Shown piece by piece: positions 1 to 5,186 of a DNA stretch of 5,186 nt. Source of the DNA: Rhizobiaceae bacterium UBA1291 (GTDB lineage Bacteria; Pseudomonadota; Alphaproteobacteria; Rhizobiales; Rhizobiaceae). The first letter of the stretch is position 1. Every line of letters starts with the position of its first letter. The notes beneath the pieces are model-generated. The model worked only from the letters and a program-made list of their open reading frames with translations. It was not told where the DNA came from and searched no databases. The stretch spans positions 749-5,934 of the forward strand of contig DBUL01000196.1 in assembly GCA_002307905.1 (NCBI GenBank). The letters run 5' to 3'. The position numbers were made by a program, and so were the translations under genes.

Positions 1-77
1 CAGTGGAACAGGTGATCTCGGTCAATACGGCCGCCGCCGGCGGCAATGCCAGCCTGATCGCCATCGGCGAGGGCTGA
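1..77 (+). CDS. putA: C-terminal end of PutA, bifunctional proline dehydrogenase / glutamate-semialdehyde dehydrogenase (partial)
   Basis: Only the last 24 complete codons and the TGA stop are present; the gene enters from the left edge. The visible tail reads ...VNTAAAGGNASLIAIG... and then ends. An N-T-x-A-A-G-G-N-A-x-L stretch at the extreme C-terminus is typical of the aldehyde dehydrogenase half of PutA, where it contributes to the region that binds the semialdehyde substrate. In the known family, PutA oxidises proline to glutamate in two FAD- and NAD-dependent steps at the inner face of the membrane. The identification rests on this short tail alone; another ALDH-superfamily member with a similar ending remains possible. 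A terminator-like hairpin begins 14 bases after the stop, so the gene probably ends its own transcript and is not co-transcribed with the downstream fhs. Confidence 0.75.
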   Translation, partial: VEQVISVNTAAAGGNASLIAIGEG

Positions 78-90
78 TCCGCAGAAGCGC

Positions 91-130
91 GACGGGAGGC
101 GAAAGCCTCTCGTCCGTTCATCTCTTGTCG
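91..130 (+). terminator. Intrinsic-terminator-like hairpin after putA
   Basis: GACGGGAGGC (91-100) pairs with GCCTCTCGTC (105-114) as a 10-bp stem with one G-T wobble, capped by a GAAA tetraloop (101-104). The following bases are only moderately T-rich (CGTTCATCTCTTGTCG), so termination may be partial or Rho-assisted. A weaker 5-bp hairpin, CGGCC/GGCCG at 145-159, is followed by TTTTT at 171-175 and may act as a back-up. Confidence 0.6.
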
Positions 131-273
131 TCCAGCGGCGCCGTCGGCCCAGGAGGCCGCATTCATTTCCTTTTTCGTCGCCGTCGGATAAATCGGAGGC
201 CAGCGTGGTCTCGCCTTGAAGGCGGTTCTGCGGTTTATTGGTACGGCAGCGGCTTGAAGAGCCGAAGCGGGGC

Positions 274-281
274 AAGGGGAG
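274..281 (+). promoter_or_regulatory. Ribosome binding site of fhs
   Basis: AAGGGGAG lies 10 bases before the ATG at 292. It is the only good Shine-Dalgarno match near the Fhs N-terminus and supports that start codon. Confidence 0.7.
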
Positions 282-291
282 TTTGTAGTCC

Positions 292-1971
292 ATGGGTGAA
301 TTCAAGTCCGATATCGAGATCGCTCGTGCGGCGACCAAGAAGCCGATCCAGGACATCGGCGCGAAACTCGGTATTCCCGTCGAACAGCTCGTGCCCTACG
401 GCCACGACAAGGCGAAGGTGTCCGCCGAATTCATCCGCTCTCTGGACGGGCGCCCCGAGGGCAAGCTGATCCTGGTGACGGCGATCAATCCGACGCCGGC
501 GGGTGAGGGCAAGACGACGACGACCGTCGGCCTGGTCGACGGGCTGAACCGCATCGGCAAAAAGGCCATGGTCTGCATCCGAGAACCCTCGCTCGGGCCG
601 TGTTTCGGCGTCAAGGGCGGGGCGGCCGGTGGCGGCCATGCGCAGGTCGTGCCGATGGAAGATATCAACCTGCACTTCACCGGCGATTTCCATGCCATCA
701 CCTCGGCCCACAACCTGCTCGCGGCCATGGTCGACAACCACATCTACTGGGGCAATGCGCTCGACATCGATGTGCGCCGCATCACCTGGCGGCGGGCGAT
801 GGACATGAACGACCGGGCGCTTCGCCAGATGGTCGGTTCGCTGGGCGGCGTCGCCAACGGGTTCCCGCGGGAATGCGGCTTCGACATCACGGTGGCCTCC
901 GAGGTCATGGCGATCCTCTGTCTCGCCGCGGATCTTGCAGACCTGGAACGGCGGCTCGGCGACATCATCGTCGGCTACCGGCGCGACAGGAGCCCGGTCT
1001 TTGCCCGCGACCTCAAGGCCGACGGGGCGATGACCGTGCTTCTGAAGGACGCGATGCAGCCCAACCTGGTGCAGACGCTGGAGAACAACCCGGCCTTCGT
1101 GCATGGCGGGCCGTTCGCCAATATCGCCCATGGCTGCAATTCGGTGATCGCCACGAAGACGGCGCTGAAGCTCGCCGACTATGTCGTGACGGAAGCCGGT
1201 TTCGGTGCTGATCTCGGGGCGGAAAAGTTCTTCGACATCAAGTGCCGCAAGGCGGGGCTTGAACCCGCCGCGGCGGTGATCGTCGCCACCGTACGGGCGT
1301 TGAAGATGAACGGCGGGGTGAAGAAGGACGATCTCGGTTCCGAGAATGTCGAGGCGCTGACGCGCGGCTGCGCCAATCTTGGCCGCCATGTCGCCAATGT
1401 CCGTCGCTTCGGCGTGCCGGTCATCGTCGCGATCAACCATTTCACCTCTGATACGGACGCCGAAGTGGCGGCGGTAAAGGAGTATGTCTCGCGGCTTGGG
1501 GGCGATGCGATCGTCTGCCGCCACTGGGCCGACGGTTCGGCGGGCATCGAAGAACTGGCGCAGCGGGTGGCGGAGCTGGCCGATTCCGGCCAGGCGGCGT
1601 TCAAGCCGCTCTATCCGGACGCCATGCCATTGATGGAGAAGATCGAGACAGTGGCGTCGAAGATCTATCATGCCGCCGAGGTGACGGCCGCGAAGACGGT
1701 GCGTGACCAGCTTGTGGCCTGGGAGGCGCAAGGCTACGGCCACCTGCCGGTCTGCATCGCGAAGACGCAGTACTCCTTCTCGACCGATCCAGCCTTGCGC
1801 GGTGCGCCGGAGGGGCATGTCGTCAATGTGCGGGAAGTTCGTCTGTCGGCGGGCGCGGGCTTTGTCGTGGCGATCACCGGCGAGATCATGACCATGCCGG
1901 GCTTGCCGAGTTCGCCGGCCGCCGAGCGCATCGCCCTCAACGCGCAGGGTTTTGTCGAAGGGCTGTTCTAG
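292..1971 (+). CDS. fhs: Formate--tetrahydrofolate ligase (10-formyl-THF synthetase)
   Basis: Fhs catalyses the ATP-dependent ligation of formate to tetrahydrofolate, giving 10-formyl-THF for purine synthesis, formyl-Met-tRNA and formate assimilation; it is cytoplasmic. The 559-residue product has the usual family length. Visible signatures are the ATP-binding P-loop [11 protein letters not shown] (about 68-78), the first family signature [11 protein letters not shown] (106-116), followed by the strongly conserved [16 protein letters not shown] (121-136), and the second signature [12 protein letters not shown] (331-342). The C-terminus has the usual [17 protein letters not shown] run (529-545). 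The ATG at 292 is chosen because it follows a good Shine-Dalgarno sequence and begins [12 protein letters not shown], a normal Fhs N-terminus. One oddity: the first signature ends in His116, where the family normally has Tyr. The gene is separated from putA by 214 bp with a terminator-like hairpin, so it is probably expressed independently. Two small hairpins (CGCCT/AGGCG at 212-224 and CGGCT/AGCCG at 250-264) lie in its leader; I could not identify a convincing promoter. Confidence 0.96.
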   Translation: MGEFKSDIEIARAATKKPIQDIGAKLGIPVEQLVPYGHDKAKVSAEFIRSLDGRPEGKLILVTAINPTPAGEGKTTTTVGLVDGLNRIGKKAMVCIREPSLGPCFGVKGGAAGGGHAQVVPMEDINLHFTGDFHAITSAHNLLAAMVDNHIYWGNALDIDVRRITWRRAMDMNDRALRQMVGSLGGVANGFPRECGFDITVASEVMAILCLAADLADLERRLGDIIVGYRRDRSPVFARDLKADGAMTVLLKDAMQPNLVQTLENNPAFVHGGPFANIAHGCNSVIATKTALKLADYVVTEAGFGADLGAEKFFDIKCRKAGLEPAAAVIVATVRALKMNGGVKKDDLGSENVEALTRGCANLGRHVANVRRFGVPVIVAINHFTSDTDAEVAAVKEYVSRLGGDAIVCRHWADGSAGIEELAQRVAELADSGQAAFKPLYPDAMPLMEKIETVASKIYHAAEVTAAKTVRDQLVAWEAQGYGHLPVCIAKTQYSFSTDPALRGAPEGHVVNVREVRLSAGAGFVVAITGEIMTMPGLPSSPAAERIALNAQGFVEGLF

Positions 1972-2028
1972 GCGTTTCAGCCATTTCTCCCGGTCCGTCC
2001 GGCAAAACCGATGTGGGTTTTCGGCATG

Positions 2029-2042
2029 CGCGCAGCTGCGCG
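2029..2042. repeat. Perfect 14-bp GC-rich palindrome
   Basis: CGCGCAGCTGCGCG is its own reverse complement. It ends at the base before the AT-rich inverted repeat starts, 58 bp after the fhs stop. As RNA it could fold as a 5-bp stem with an AGCT loop, but no T-tract follows, so it is not a convincing terminator. It may be a protein-binding site or chance symmetry in GC-rich DNA. Confidence 0.5.
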
Positions 2043-2073
2043 ATAAAACATGATTAACAAAATCATGTTTTAT
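2043..2073. repeat. AT-rich perfect inverted repeat, 13-bp arms, 5-bp spacer
   Basis: ATAAAACATGATT (2043-2055) and AATCATGTTTTAT (2061-2073) are exact reverse complements around the spacer AACAA. The element sits in the only AT-rich island of the window, upstream of the receptor gene, and contains the first TGA-N9-TCA box at its centre. This is the architecture of a dimeric regulator's operator. As RNA it would also form a hairpin, but it lies 94 bp after the end of fhs, with a T-run inside the arm rather than after it, so an operator reading is preferred over a terminator. Confidence 0.75.
2051..2065. promoter_or_regulatory. Putative RirA iron-responsive operator, box 1
   Basis: TGATTAACAAAATCA matches the TGA-N9-TCA core described for the iron-responsive operator of the rhizobial repressor RirA, which represses iron and heme uptake genes in iron-replete cells. 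It is centred in the 13-bp-arm inverted repeat and lies 158 bp upstream of a TonB-dependent receptor start, a typical RirA target. The core match is direct; the regulator's identity is inferred. A different dimeric regulator could explain the longer symmetry. Confidence 0.55.
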
Positions 2074-2101
2074 ATGTTGACTCGAACAGTCATGTTTTAT
2101 A
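2063..2101. repeat. Direct repeat of a 12-bp half-site
   Basis: TCATGTTTTATA occurs exactly at 2063-2074 and again at 2090-2101, 27 bp apart. The first copy is the right arm of the inverted repeat; the second extends from the right half of the second TGA-N9-TCA box. Together with the left arm (inverted orientation, 2043-2053) this gives three copies of the TCATGTTTTAT half-site. Confidence 0.7.
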
Positions 2102-2103
2102 GA
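2077..2103 (+). promoter_or_regulatory. Candidate promoter of the TonB-dependent receptor gene
   Basis: TTGACT (2077-2082) is a 5/6 match to the sigma-70 -35 element. TATAGA (2098-2103) is a 4/6 match to the -10 element, but the spacer of 15 bp is shorter than ideal. The second TGA-N9-TCA box lies almost entirely between them, so binding there would block RNA polymerase. Predicted transcription start is near 2110, which would leave a leader of about 110 nt. Confidence 0.35.
2078..2092. promoter_or_regulatory. Putative RirA iron-responsive operator, box 2
   Basis: TGACTCGAACAGTCA is a second TGA-N9-TCA match, with 5-bp inverted arms TGACT/AGTCA around CGAAC. It begins exactly 27 bp after box 1 and overlaps the candidate -35 element, which suits a repressor site. 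It is inferred from the pattern and the neighbouring receptor gene. Confidence 0.5.
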
Positions 2104-2166
2104 TGGCATTGAGAGGGCAGTTGCAGCCCTTTGCCACGTTCTAGACACACATTGATCCGGCCGGCC

Positions 2167-2188
2167 GTCGCGGATGCACATCCGCGGC
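2167..2188 (+). other. Leader hairpin upstream of the receptor start
   Basis: GTCGCGGAT (2167-2175) pairs with ATCCGCGGC (2180-2188) around a GCAC loop: 9 bp with one G-T wobble. A competing, weaker stem, CTGTGG (2188-2193) with CCACGG (2205-2210), ends at the base before the AAAAGGG ribosome-binding stretch. The hairpin would lie in the 5' leader of the receptor mRNA and could affect translation or stability; no known riboswitch class is recognised. Confidence 0.4.
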
Positions 2189-2212
2189 TGTGGAACTTTT
2201 GCGGCCACGGAA

Positions 2213-2218
2213 AAGGGA
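2213..2218 (+). promoter_or_regulatory. Ribosome binding site that fixes the receptor start
   Basis: AAGGGA ends 5 bases before the ATG at 2224. It supports this start over the in-frame TTG at 2131, which lacks a Shine-Dalgarno sequence, and over the in-frame ATG at 2254, which would remove most of the signal peptide. Confidence 0.65.
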
Positions 2219-2223
2219 ATTTT

Positions 2224-4467
2224 ATGGGCTCGCATCCTTTCAGAGCAATCCTCATGACCTGCACCGCGCTCGCCGGGTTTATCCCGGCCTCGAGCGCCTT
2301 TTCGCAGAGCGCCACGGCCCAGCCGGCCGGCGAAACGCAGCTCCAGACCATCCTGGTCAAGGGCAAGCGCGTGCCGGCGGGCTCGGCAGCGGACACGCCG
2401 CTTGCTACCGAAACCACGGCGGCCGAAATCGAGAAAAAGCAGATCACCAGCATCGACGAGCTGGGCAATACCACCGAGCCGGGCGTCTCGACCGGCTTTG
2501 CCGGCGCGGGCGTGAACATTCGCGGGCTCGAGGCCGACCGGGTGCTGACGACGATCGACGGCATTCCGATTCCTTACCTCGTCAACGACGCCCGCCAGGC
2601 CGGCGCCACCTCGCTCGGTTCCTCGACGCGGGCCGACGGCGGCATCGACACCTTCGACTTCTCGACGCTCTCGAGCGTCGACATCATGCGCGGCGCCGAT
2701 TCGAGCCGCGCCGGTTCGGGCGCGCTCGGCGGGGCGATGATCCTGCGCACGCTGGAGCCGGAGGACCTGATCGCCGAGGGCGCCACCTTCGGCGGCATGG
2801 CCAAGACCACCTATGACAGCAGCGACAATTCGCTCGGCGGATCGGTCGCCATCGCGAAAAAGGTCGAGAACACCTCGATCCTCTTCCAGGGCGGCTACAA
2901 GGTCGGCCACGAGCGCGACAATCAGGGTTCGGTCGGCGGAACGGGCGCCACCCGCTCGGAAGCCAATCCGGCCGATTTCGACCAGCACAACCTGCTGTTC
3001 AAGCTGCGCCAGGATTTAGGCGCCGGGCACATGATCGGGTTGACGGCGGAGCGCTTCCGCAAGGACATCGCCACCGATCTCAAGACCGAGGAGAGTGCGG
3101 CCCGCAACTATTCCGAACTCGACGGCGACGAACTGAAGCAGCGCGACCGCGTCTCGATCGACTACCGATACGACGCACCGGATCTGACCGGACCGGTCGA
3201 CAAGGCGGACCTGACGGTCTACTGGCAGCGGGTGGAAACCAGCTCGGCCGTCGACGGCACGCGCGTCGGTTCGCTGGCGGGCCCGTGGTACCGCTCCAAC
3301 GAGATGGAGGAGCAGTCGGTCGGCGTCGTCGGATCGCTGGCCAACCAGTATGATCTTGGCACAACGCGTCACGACGTGACGATCGGCGGCAATGTCTCCT
3401 TCTCGCAATATGGCCAGTACACGACCGGCGAGGACGTTTGCGACACGGCGGCGGTTCCGCCCTATTCGTGCTCCTTCCACCACACCAACCAGTCCGACAT
3501 GCCGGATGTCGACGCGTTGCGCGTCGGGCTGTTCGTCGACGACAAGATCTCGTTCGGTGAGAGCGGCTTCAGCCTGACCCCCGGCATCCGCTTTGACTGG
3601 TTCGATTACCAGCCGCAGAAGACTGACGACTATCTCGCCAATAGCGGCTATGCGACCGGCGGTCTGCCGGACGACCGCAGCGATTTCCAGTTCTCGCCGA
3701 AGCTGCGCGCGGCCTATGAAGTCAATCCCAAGGTCGAGCTGTTCGCCCAGTGGGCCATGGGCTTCAAGGCGCCGAACGTGTCGGAGCTCTATCTCAGCTA
3801 TTCGACGCCGCCGATGTACGAGGTGATCGGCAATCCCGATCTCGAATCCGAGACCAGCAACGGCTTCGAGATCGGCGCCAATCTCGGCGATGCGGAGTTC
3901 GGTGGCCGGGTGACGGCCTTCTACAACAAGTACAGGAACTTCATCGACAGCGTGACGACCTATACCAATCCGAGCTTCCCCTGGGGTTCGACCACCTACG
4001 AAAACCTCGACCGGGTGCGGATCTTCGGCTTCGAGGCGCGGGCCCATAAGGCATTCGACAACGGCTTCAACGTCCATGCCTCCTTCGCCTATGCCAATGG
4101 CGAGGATGAGGAAACCGGCGAACTCATCGACAGCGTGCCGCCGTTCAAGGGCATTGTCGGGGTCGGCTACCAGACCGAGACCTGGGGAACGGACCTGAGC
4201 TTCATCGGTGTCGCGGCCGTGGACAAGGACTCGACCGCGTCGTTCCAGCCGGACGGCTATGGTCTCGTCAATCTCACCGGCTGGTGGGAACCGGAAGAGA
4301 TGAAGGGCCTGCGGCTGACCGCCGGCGTCTACAACCTGTTCGACCGGGAATATTACGACGCGGTCAAGTGGCGCGACATCGACCTGACCTCGAGCGCCTC
4401 GCAGCCGAAGGACTATTATTCCGAGCCCGGCCGCACCTTCAAGGTTTCCATCACGCAGACATTTTAA
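2224..4467 (+). CDS. TonB-dependent outer-membrane receptor, heme/hemoglobin receptor type
   Basis: The 747-residue precursor has a Sec signal peptide (about 1-27: positive start, hydrophobic ILMTCTALAGF, cleavage near SSAFS). It is followed by a TonB-box-like LQTILVKGKR (40-49), a plug domain (about 55-180, with NIRGLEADRVLTTIDGIPI at 98-116 and DIMRGADSSRAGSGALGGA at 153-171), and a 22-strand-type beta-barrel ending in Phe747, as expected for BAM-assembled porins. FKAP (514-517) and NPDL (537-540) correspond to the FRAP and NPNL boxes of heme receptors, and the C-terminal GVYNLFDREYYDAVKW (701-716) is typical of the hemoglobin/transferrin/lactoferrin receptor group. In that family the protein imports heme or iron complexes across the outer membrane using TonB energy. 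No His lies between FKAP and NPDL, where heme receptors often carry a ligand. A probable surface loop holds Cys406, Cys416 and His419-His420. Upstream iron-box-like operators and a downstream terminator suggest an iron-repressed single-gene unit. The substrate is not certain; a siderophore or other metal chelate remains possible. Confidence 0.88.
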   Translation: MGSHPFRAILMTCTALAGFIPASSAFSQSATAQPAGETQLQTILVKGKRVPAGSAADTPLATETTAAEIEKKQITSIDELGNTTEPGVSTGFAGAGVNIRGLEADRVLTTIDGIPIPYLVNDARQAGATSLGSSTRADGGIDTFDFSTLSSVDIMRGADSSRAGSGALGGAMILRTLEPEDLIAEGATFGGMAKTTYDSSDNSLGGSVAIAKKVENTSILFQGGYKVGHERDNQGSVGGTGATRSEANPADFDQHNLLFKLRQDLGAGHMIGLTAERFRKDIATDLKTEESAARNYSELDGDELKQRDRVSIDYRYDAPDLTGPVDKADLTVYWQRVETSSAVDGTRVGSLAGPWYRSNEMEEQSVGVVGSLANQYDLGTTRHDVTIGGNVSFSQYGQYTTGEDVCDTAAVPPYSCSFHHTNQSDMPDVDALRVGLFVDDKISFGESGFSLTPGIRFDWFDYQPQKTDDYLANSGYATGGLPDDRSDFQFSPKLRAAYEVNPKVELFAQWAMGFKAPNVSELYLSYSTPPMYEVIGNPDLESETSNGFEIGANLGDAEFGGRVTAFYNKYRNFIDSVTTYTNPSFPWGSTTYENLDRVRIFGFEARAHKAFDNGFNVHASFAYANGEDEETGELIDSVPPFKGIVGVGYQTETWGTDLSFIGVAAVDKDSTASFQPDGYGLVNLTGWWEPEEMKGLRLTAGVYNLFDREYYDAVKWRDIDLTSSASQPKDYYSEPGRTFKVSITQTF

Positions 4468-4492
4468 CGGACTGACTTTCAGCAGCAATGAC

Positions 4493-4528
4493 GGGGTGGC
4501 GCGGACAAGGCGCCACCTCTTTTCGTTT
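4493..4528 (+). terminator. Intrinsic terminator of the receptor gene
   Basis: GGGGTGGCGC (4493-4502) pairs with GCGCCACCTC (4510-4519) as a 10-bp GC-rich stem with one G-T wobble and a 7-nt loop, followed directly by TTTTCGTTT. It lies 26 bases after the receptor stop, between two convergent genes. On the minus strand no T-tract follows the stem, so it should work mainly for the plus-strand transcript. Confidence 0.85.
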
Positions 4529-4544
4529 CGCCAGCCTGTCTCCG

Positions 4545-5186
4545 TCACCGGCAGAAGCGGTAGTCGCCCTTGCGCTCGATGACGTCGAGATGCAGGTGGT
4601 CCTTGTGTGCCGCGTCGCTGCCGGGGGAGAGCACGGTGGTGAAGTAGAGGCAGGCCGCGGCGTTGAGGCTGCGCTGGAAGGCGGCGGGGAAGGTGCCGTC
4701 GTCCTGCGCGGCGATCACCATCGGCACGGTGCCCTTGTCGAATTCGAGCGTGGCGATGTCGATCGCGTTCCCGTGGGCGTGTTCGGAGATCTTGCCGGTC
4801 GTTGCACTGTTGCGGTTGCGGCAGATATAGGCCGAGGCCTGGTGGATCGCCTTCAGTTCGCCCTTGTCGGCAAGCGCGATGCGGGCGGTGGGGATGATCG
4901 TCTCGCGCGTCAAACGCGCCAGCTGCAGCGCCGTCTCGCAACGGAAGGTCGCCTCGGGCGCCAGCCTGATGCCGGGCAGGATTTCGCGGACGGTGATCGG
5001 ATGGCTCATGCCGCAGCCCTCGCCGTCGTCGATTGGGGCTGCGGCTTCGAACACGGCGCCGAGCGTCTCCAGTTCGGCCCGGCAGGCGGTAAATTGCTCC
5101 GGGTCTTCGGGCTCGACGCGGATGGCTGCCGGCGCTGCGGGTTGCAGGCCTGGGACGGGCGGCAGACCCCGGGCAGGCGGCGGCGG
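4545..5186 (-). CDS. Extensin-like C-terminal domain family protein, putative periplasmic metallopeptidase fold (5'-partial)
   Basis: The frame is open to the right edge, so the N-terminus is missing; 213 residues are visible (numbered from the edge). Residues 1-21 are rich in Pro and Ala, a low-complexity linker probably following a signal peptide or membrane anchor outside the window. From about 30 to 213 the protein matches the bacterial extensin-like C-terminal domain: CRAELETLGAVFE (35-47), GCG (57-59), a CRNR motif (122-125), SEHAHGNAIDI (134-144), FTTVLSPGSDAAHKDHLHLD (182-201) and a terminal FCR. The pattern H136-x6-D143 plus the HxH pair H197/H199 resembles the zinc ligands of LAS/M15 peptidases (VanX, VanY, MepA), which suggests a peptidoglycan-related hydrolase; enzymatic activity is inferred. 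Six Cys (35, 58, 83, 122, 179, 212) suit disulfides in an oxidising compartment. A GTG at 5054 is not a plausible start, because the conserved CRAELETLG motif lies upstream of it. The gene is convergent with the receptor gene and is unlikely to be functionally linked to it. Confidence 0.85.
   Translation of the reverse strand, partial: PPPPARGLPPVPGLQPAAPAAIRVEPEDPEQFTACRAELETLGAVFEAAAPIDDGEGCGMSHPITVREILPGIRLAPEATFRCETALQLARLTRETIIPTARIALADKGELKAIHQASAYICRNRNSATTGKISEHAHGNAIDIATLEFDKGTVPMVIAAQDDGTFPAAFQRSLNAAACLYFTTVLSPGSDAAHKDHLHLDVIERKGDYRFCR

Noticed and set aside
195..219. GGAGG followed by GTG at 205, a possible tiny leader peptide before fhs
   Set aside because: It encodes only four residues before a stop, with no regulatory codon run; likely chance.
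215..244. CTTGAA (215-220) as a -35 element for fhs
   Set aside because: No acceptable -10 element lies 16-18 bp downstream; the TTTATT at 234-239 gives a spacer of only 13 bp.
2001..2024. CCGGCAAAACC ... GGTTTTCGG as an fhs terminator
   Set aside because: The 6-bp AAAACC/GGTTTT core is weak, the outer pairs need a bulge, and no T-tract follows, so it cannot be supported as an intrinsic terminator.
2074..2112. 12-codon open frame (ATG at 2074) in the operator region, a possible upstream leader peptide
   Set aside because: It has no ribosome binding site, starts inside the operator repeat and probably lies upstream of the transcription start.
2131..2223. In-frame TTG extension of the receptor by 31 codons
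   Set aside because: No Shine-Dalgarno sequence precedes it, and it would put 31 charged residues before a good signal peptide; the ATG at 2224 has an RBS and a proper signal sequence.
235..2988. 917-codon open frame on the minus strand across fhs and the start of the receptor gene
   Set aside because: It covers two well-identified plus-strand genes, has Arg/His/Asp-rich composition without family motifs, and is the usual antisense open frame produced by GC-rich codon bias.
3016..4941. 641-codon open frame on the minus strand across the receptor and part of the extensin-family gene
   Set aside because: It overlaps two real genes in another frame, runs through the terminator hairpin, and shows no recognisable domain; it is a codon-bias shadow.
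4545..5054. GTG at 5054 as the true start of the extensin-family gene (169 aa)
   Set aside because: The frame stays open to the window edge, and the conserved CRAELETLG segment and Pro-rich linker lie upstream, so the gene is 5'-partial.

Overview
The window is GC-rich, except for one AT-rich island near 2040-2105, and it looks like chromosomal sequence from an alphaproteobacterium, most likely of the Rhizobiales. That placement is inference. It rests on a 559-residue Fhs of rhizobial type, an extensin-family periplasmic protein of the kind common in Rhizobiales, and TGA-N9-TCA boxes of the type bound by the rhizobial iron regulator RirA upstream of a TonB-dependent receptor.

Layout from left to right: (1) the last codons of a plus-strand gene whose C-terminus matches PutA (proline dehydrogenase / glutamate-semialdehyde dehydrogenase), followed by a terminator-like GAAA-loop hairpin; (2) a complete fhs gene for formate-tetrahydrofolate ligase (292-1971, plus); (3) a 252-bp intergenic region with an unusual stack of symmetric elements: a 14-bp GC palindrome, a 13-bp-arm AT-rich inverted repeat, two TGA-N9-TCA boxes 27 bp apart, a repeated half-site, a possible promoter and a leader hairpin; (4) a complete TonB-dependent outer-membrane receptor of the heme/hemoglobin type (2224-4467, plus), closed by a strong intrinsic terminator; (5) a convergent minus-strand gene running off the right edge, encoding an extensin-like C-terminal domain protein with LAS/M15-type metallopeptidase ligand motifs.

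The genes do not form one pathway. PutA (proline catabolism) and Fhs (one-carbon supply) are separate metabolic units. The receptor appears to be a single-gene transcription unit with its own iron-responsive-looking promoter region, and no TonB/ExbBD or heme ABC transporter gene lies beside it within the window. The extensin-family gene is probably linked to cell-wall or periplasmic functions. I see no mobile element, CRISPR array, tRNA or rRNA. The most interesting part is the operator region at 2029-2103, whose symmetry goes well beyond a minimal RirA box, together with the receptor's departure from the usual heme-ligand pattern. I do not see a clearly new multi-gene system here.
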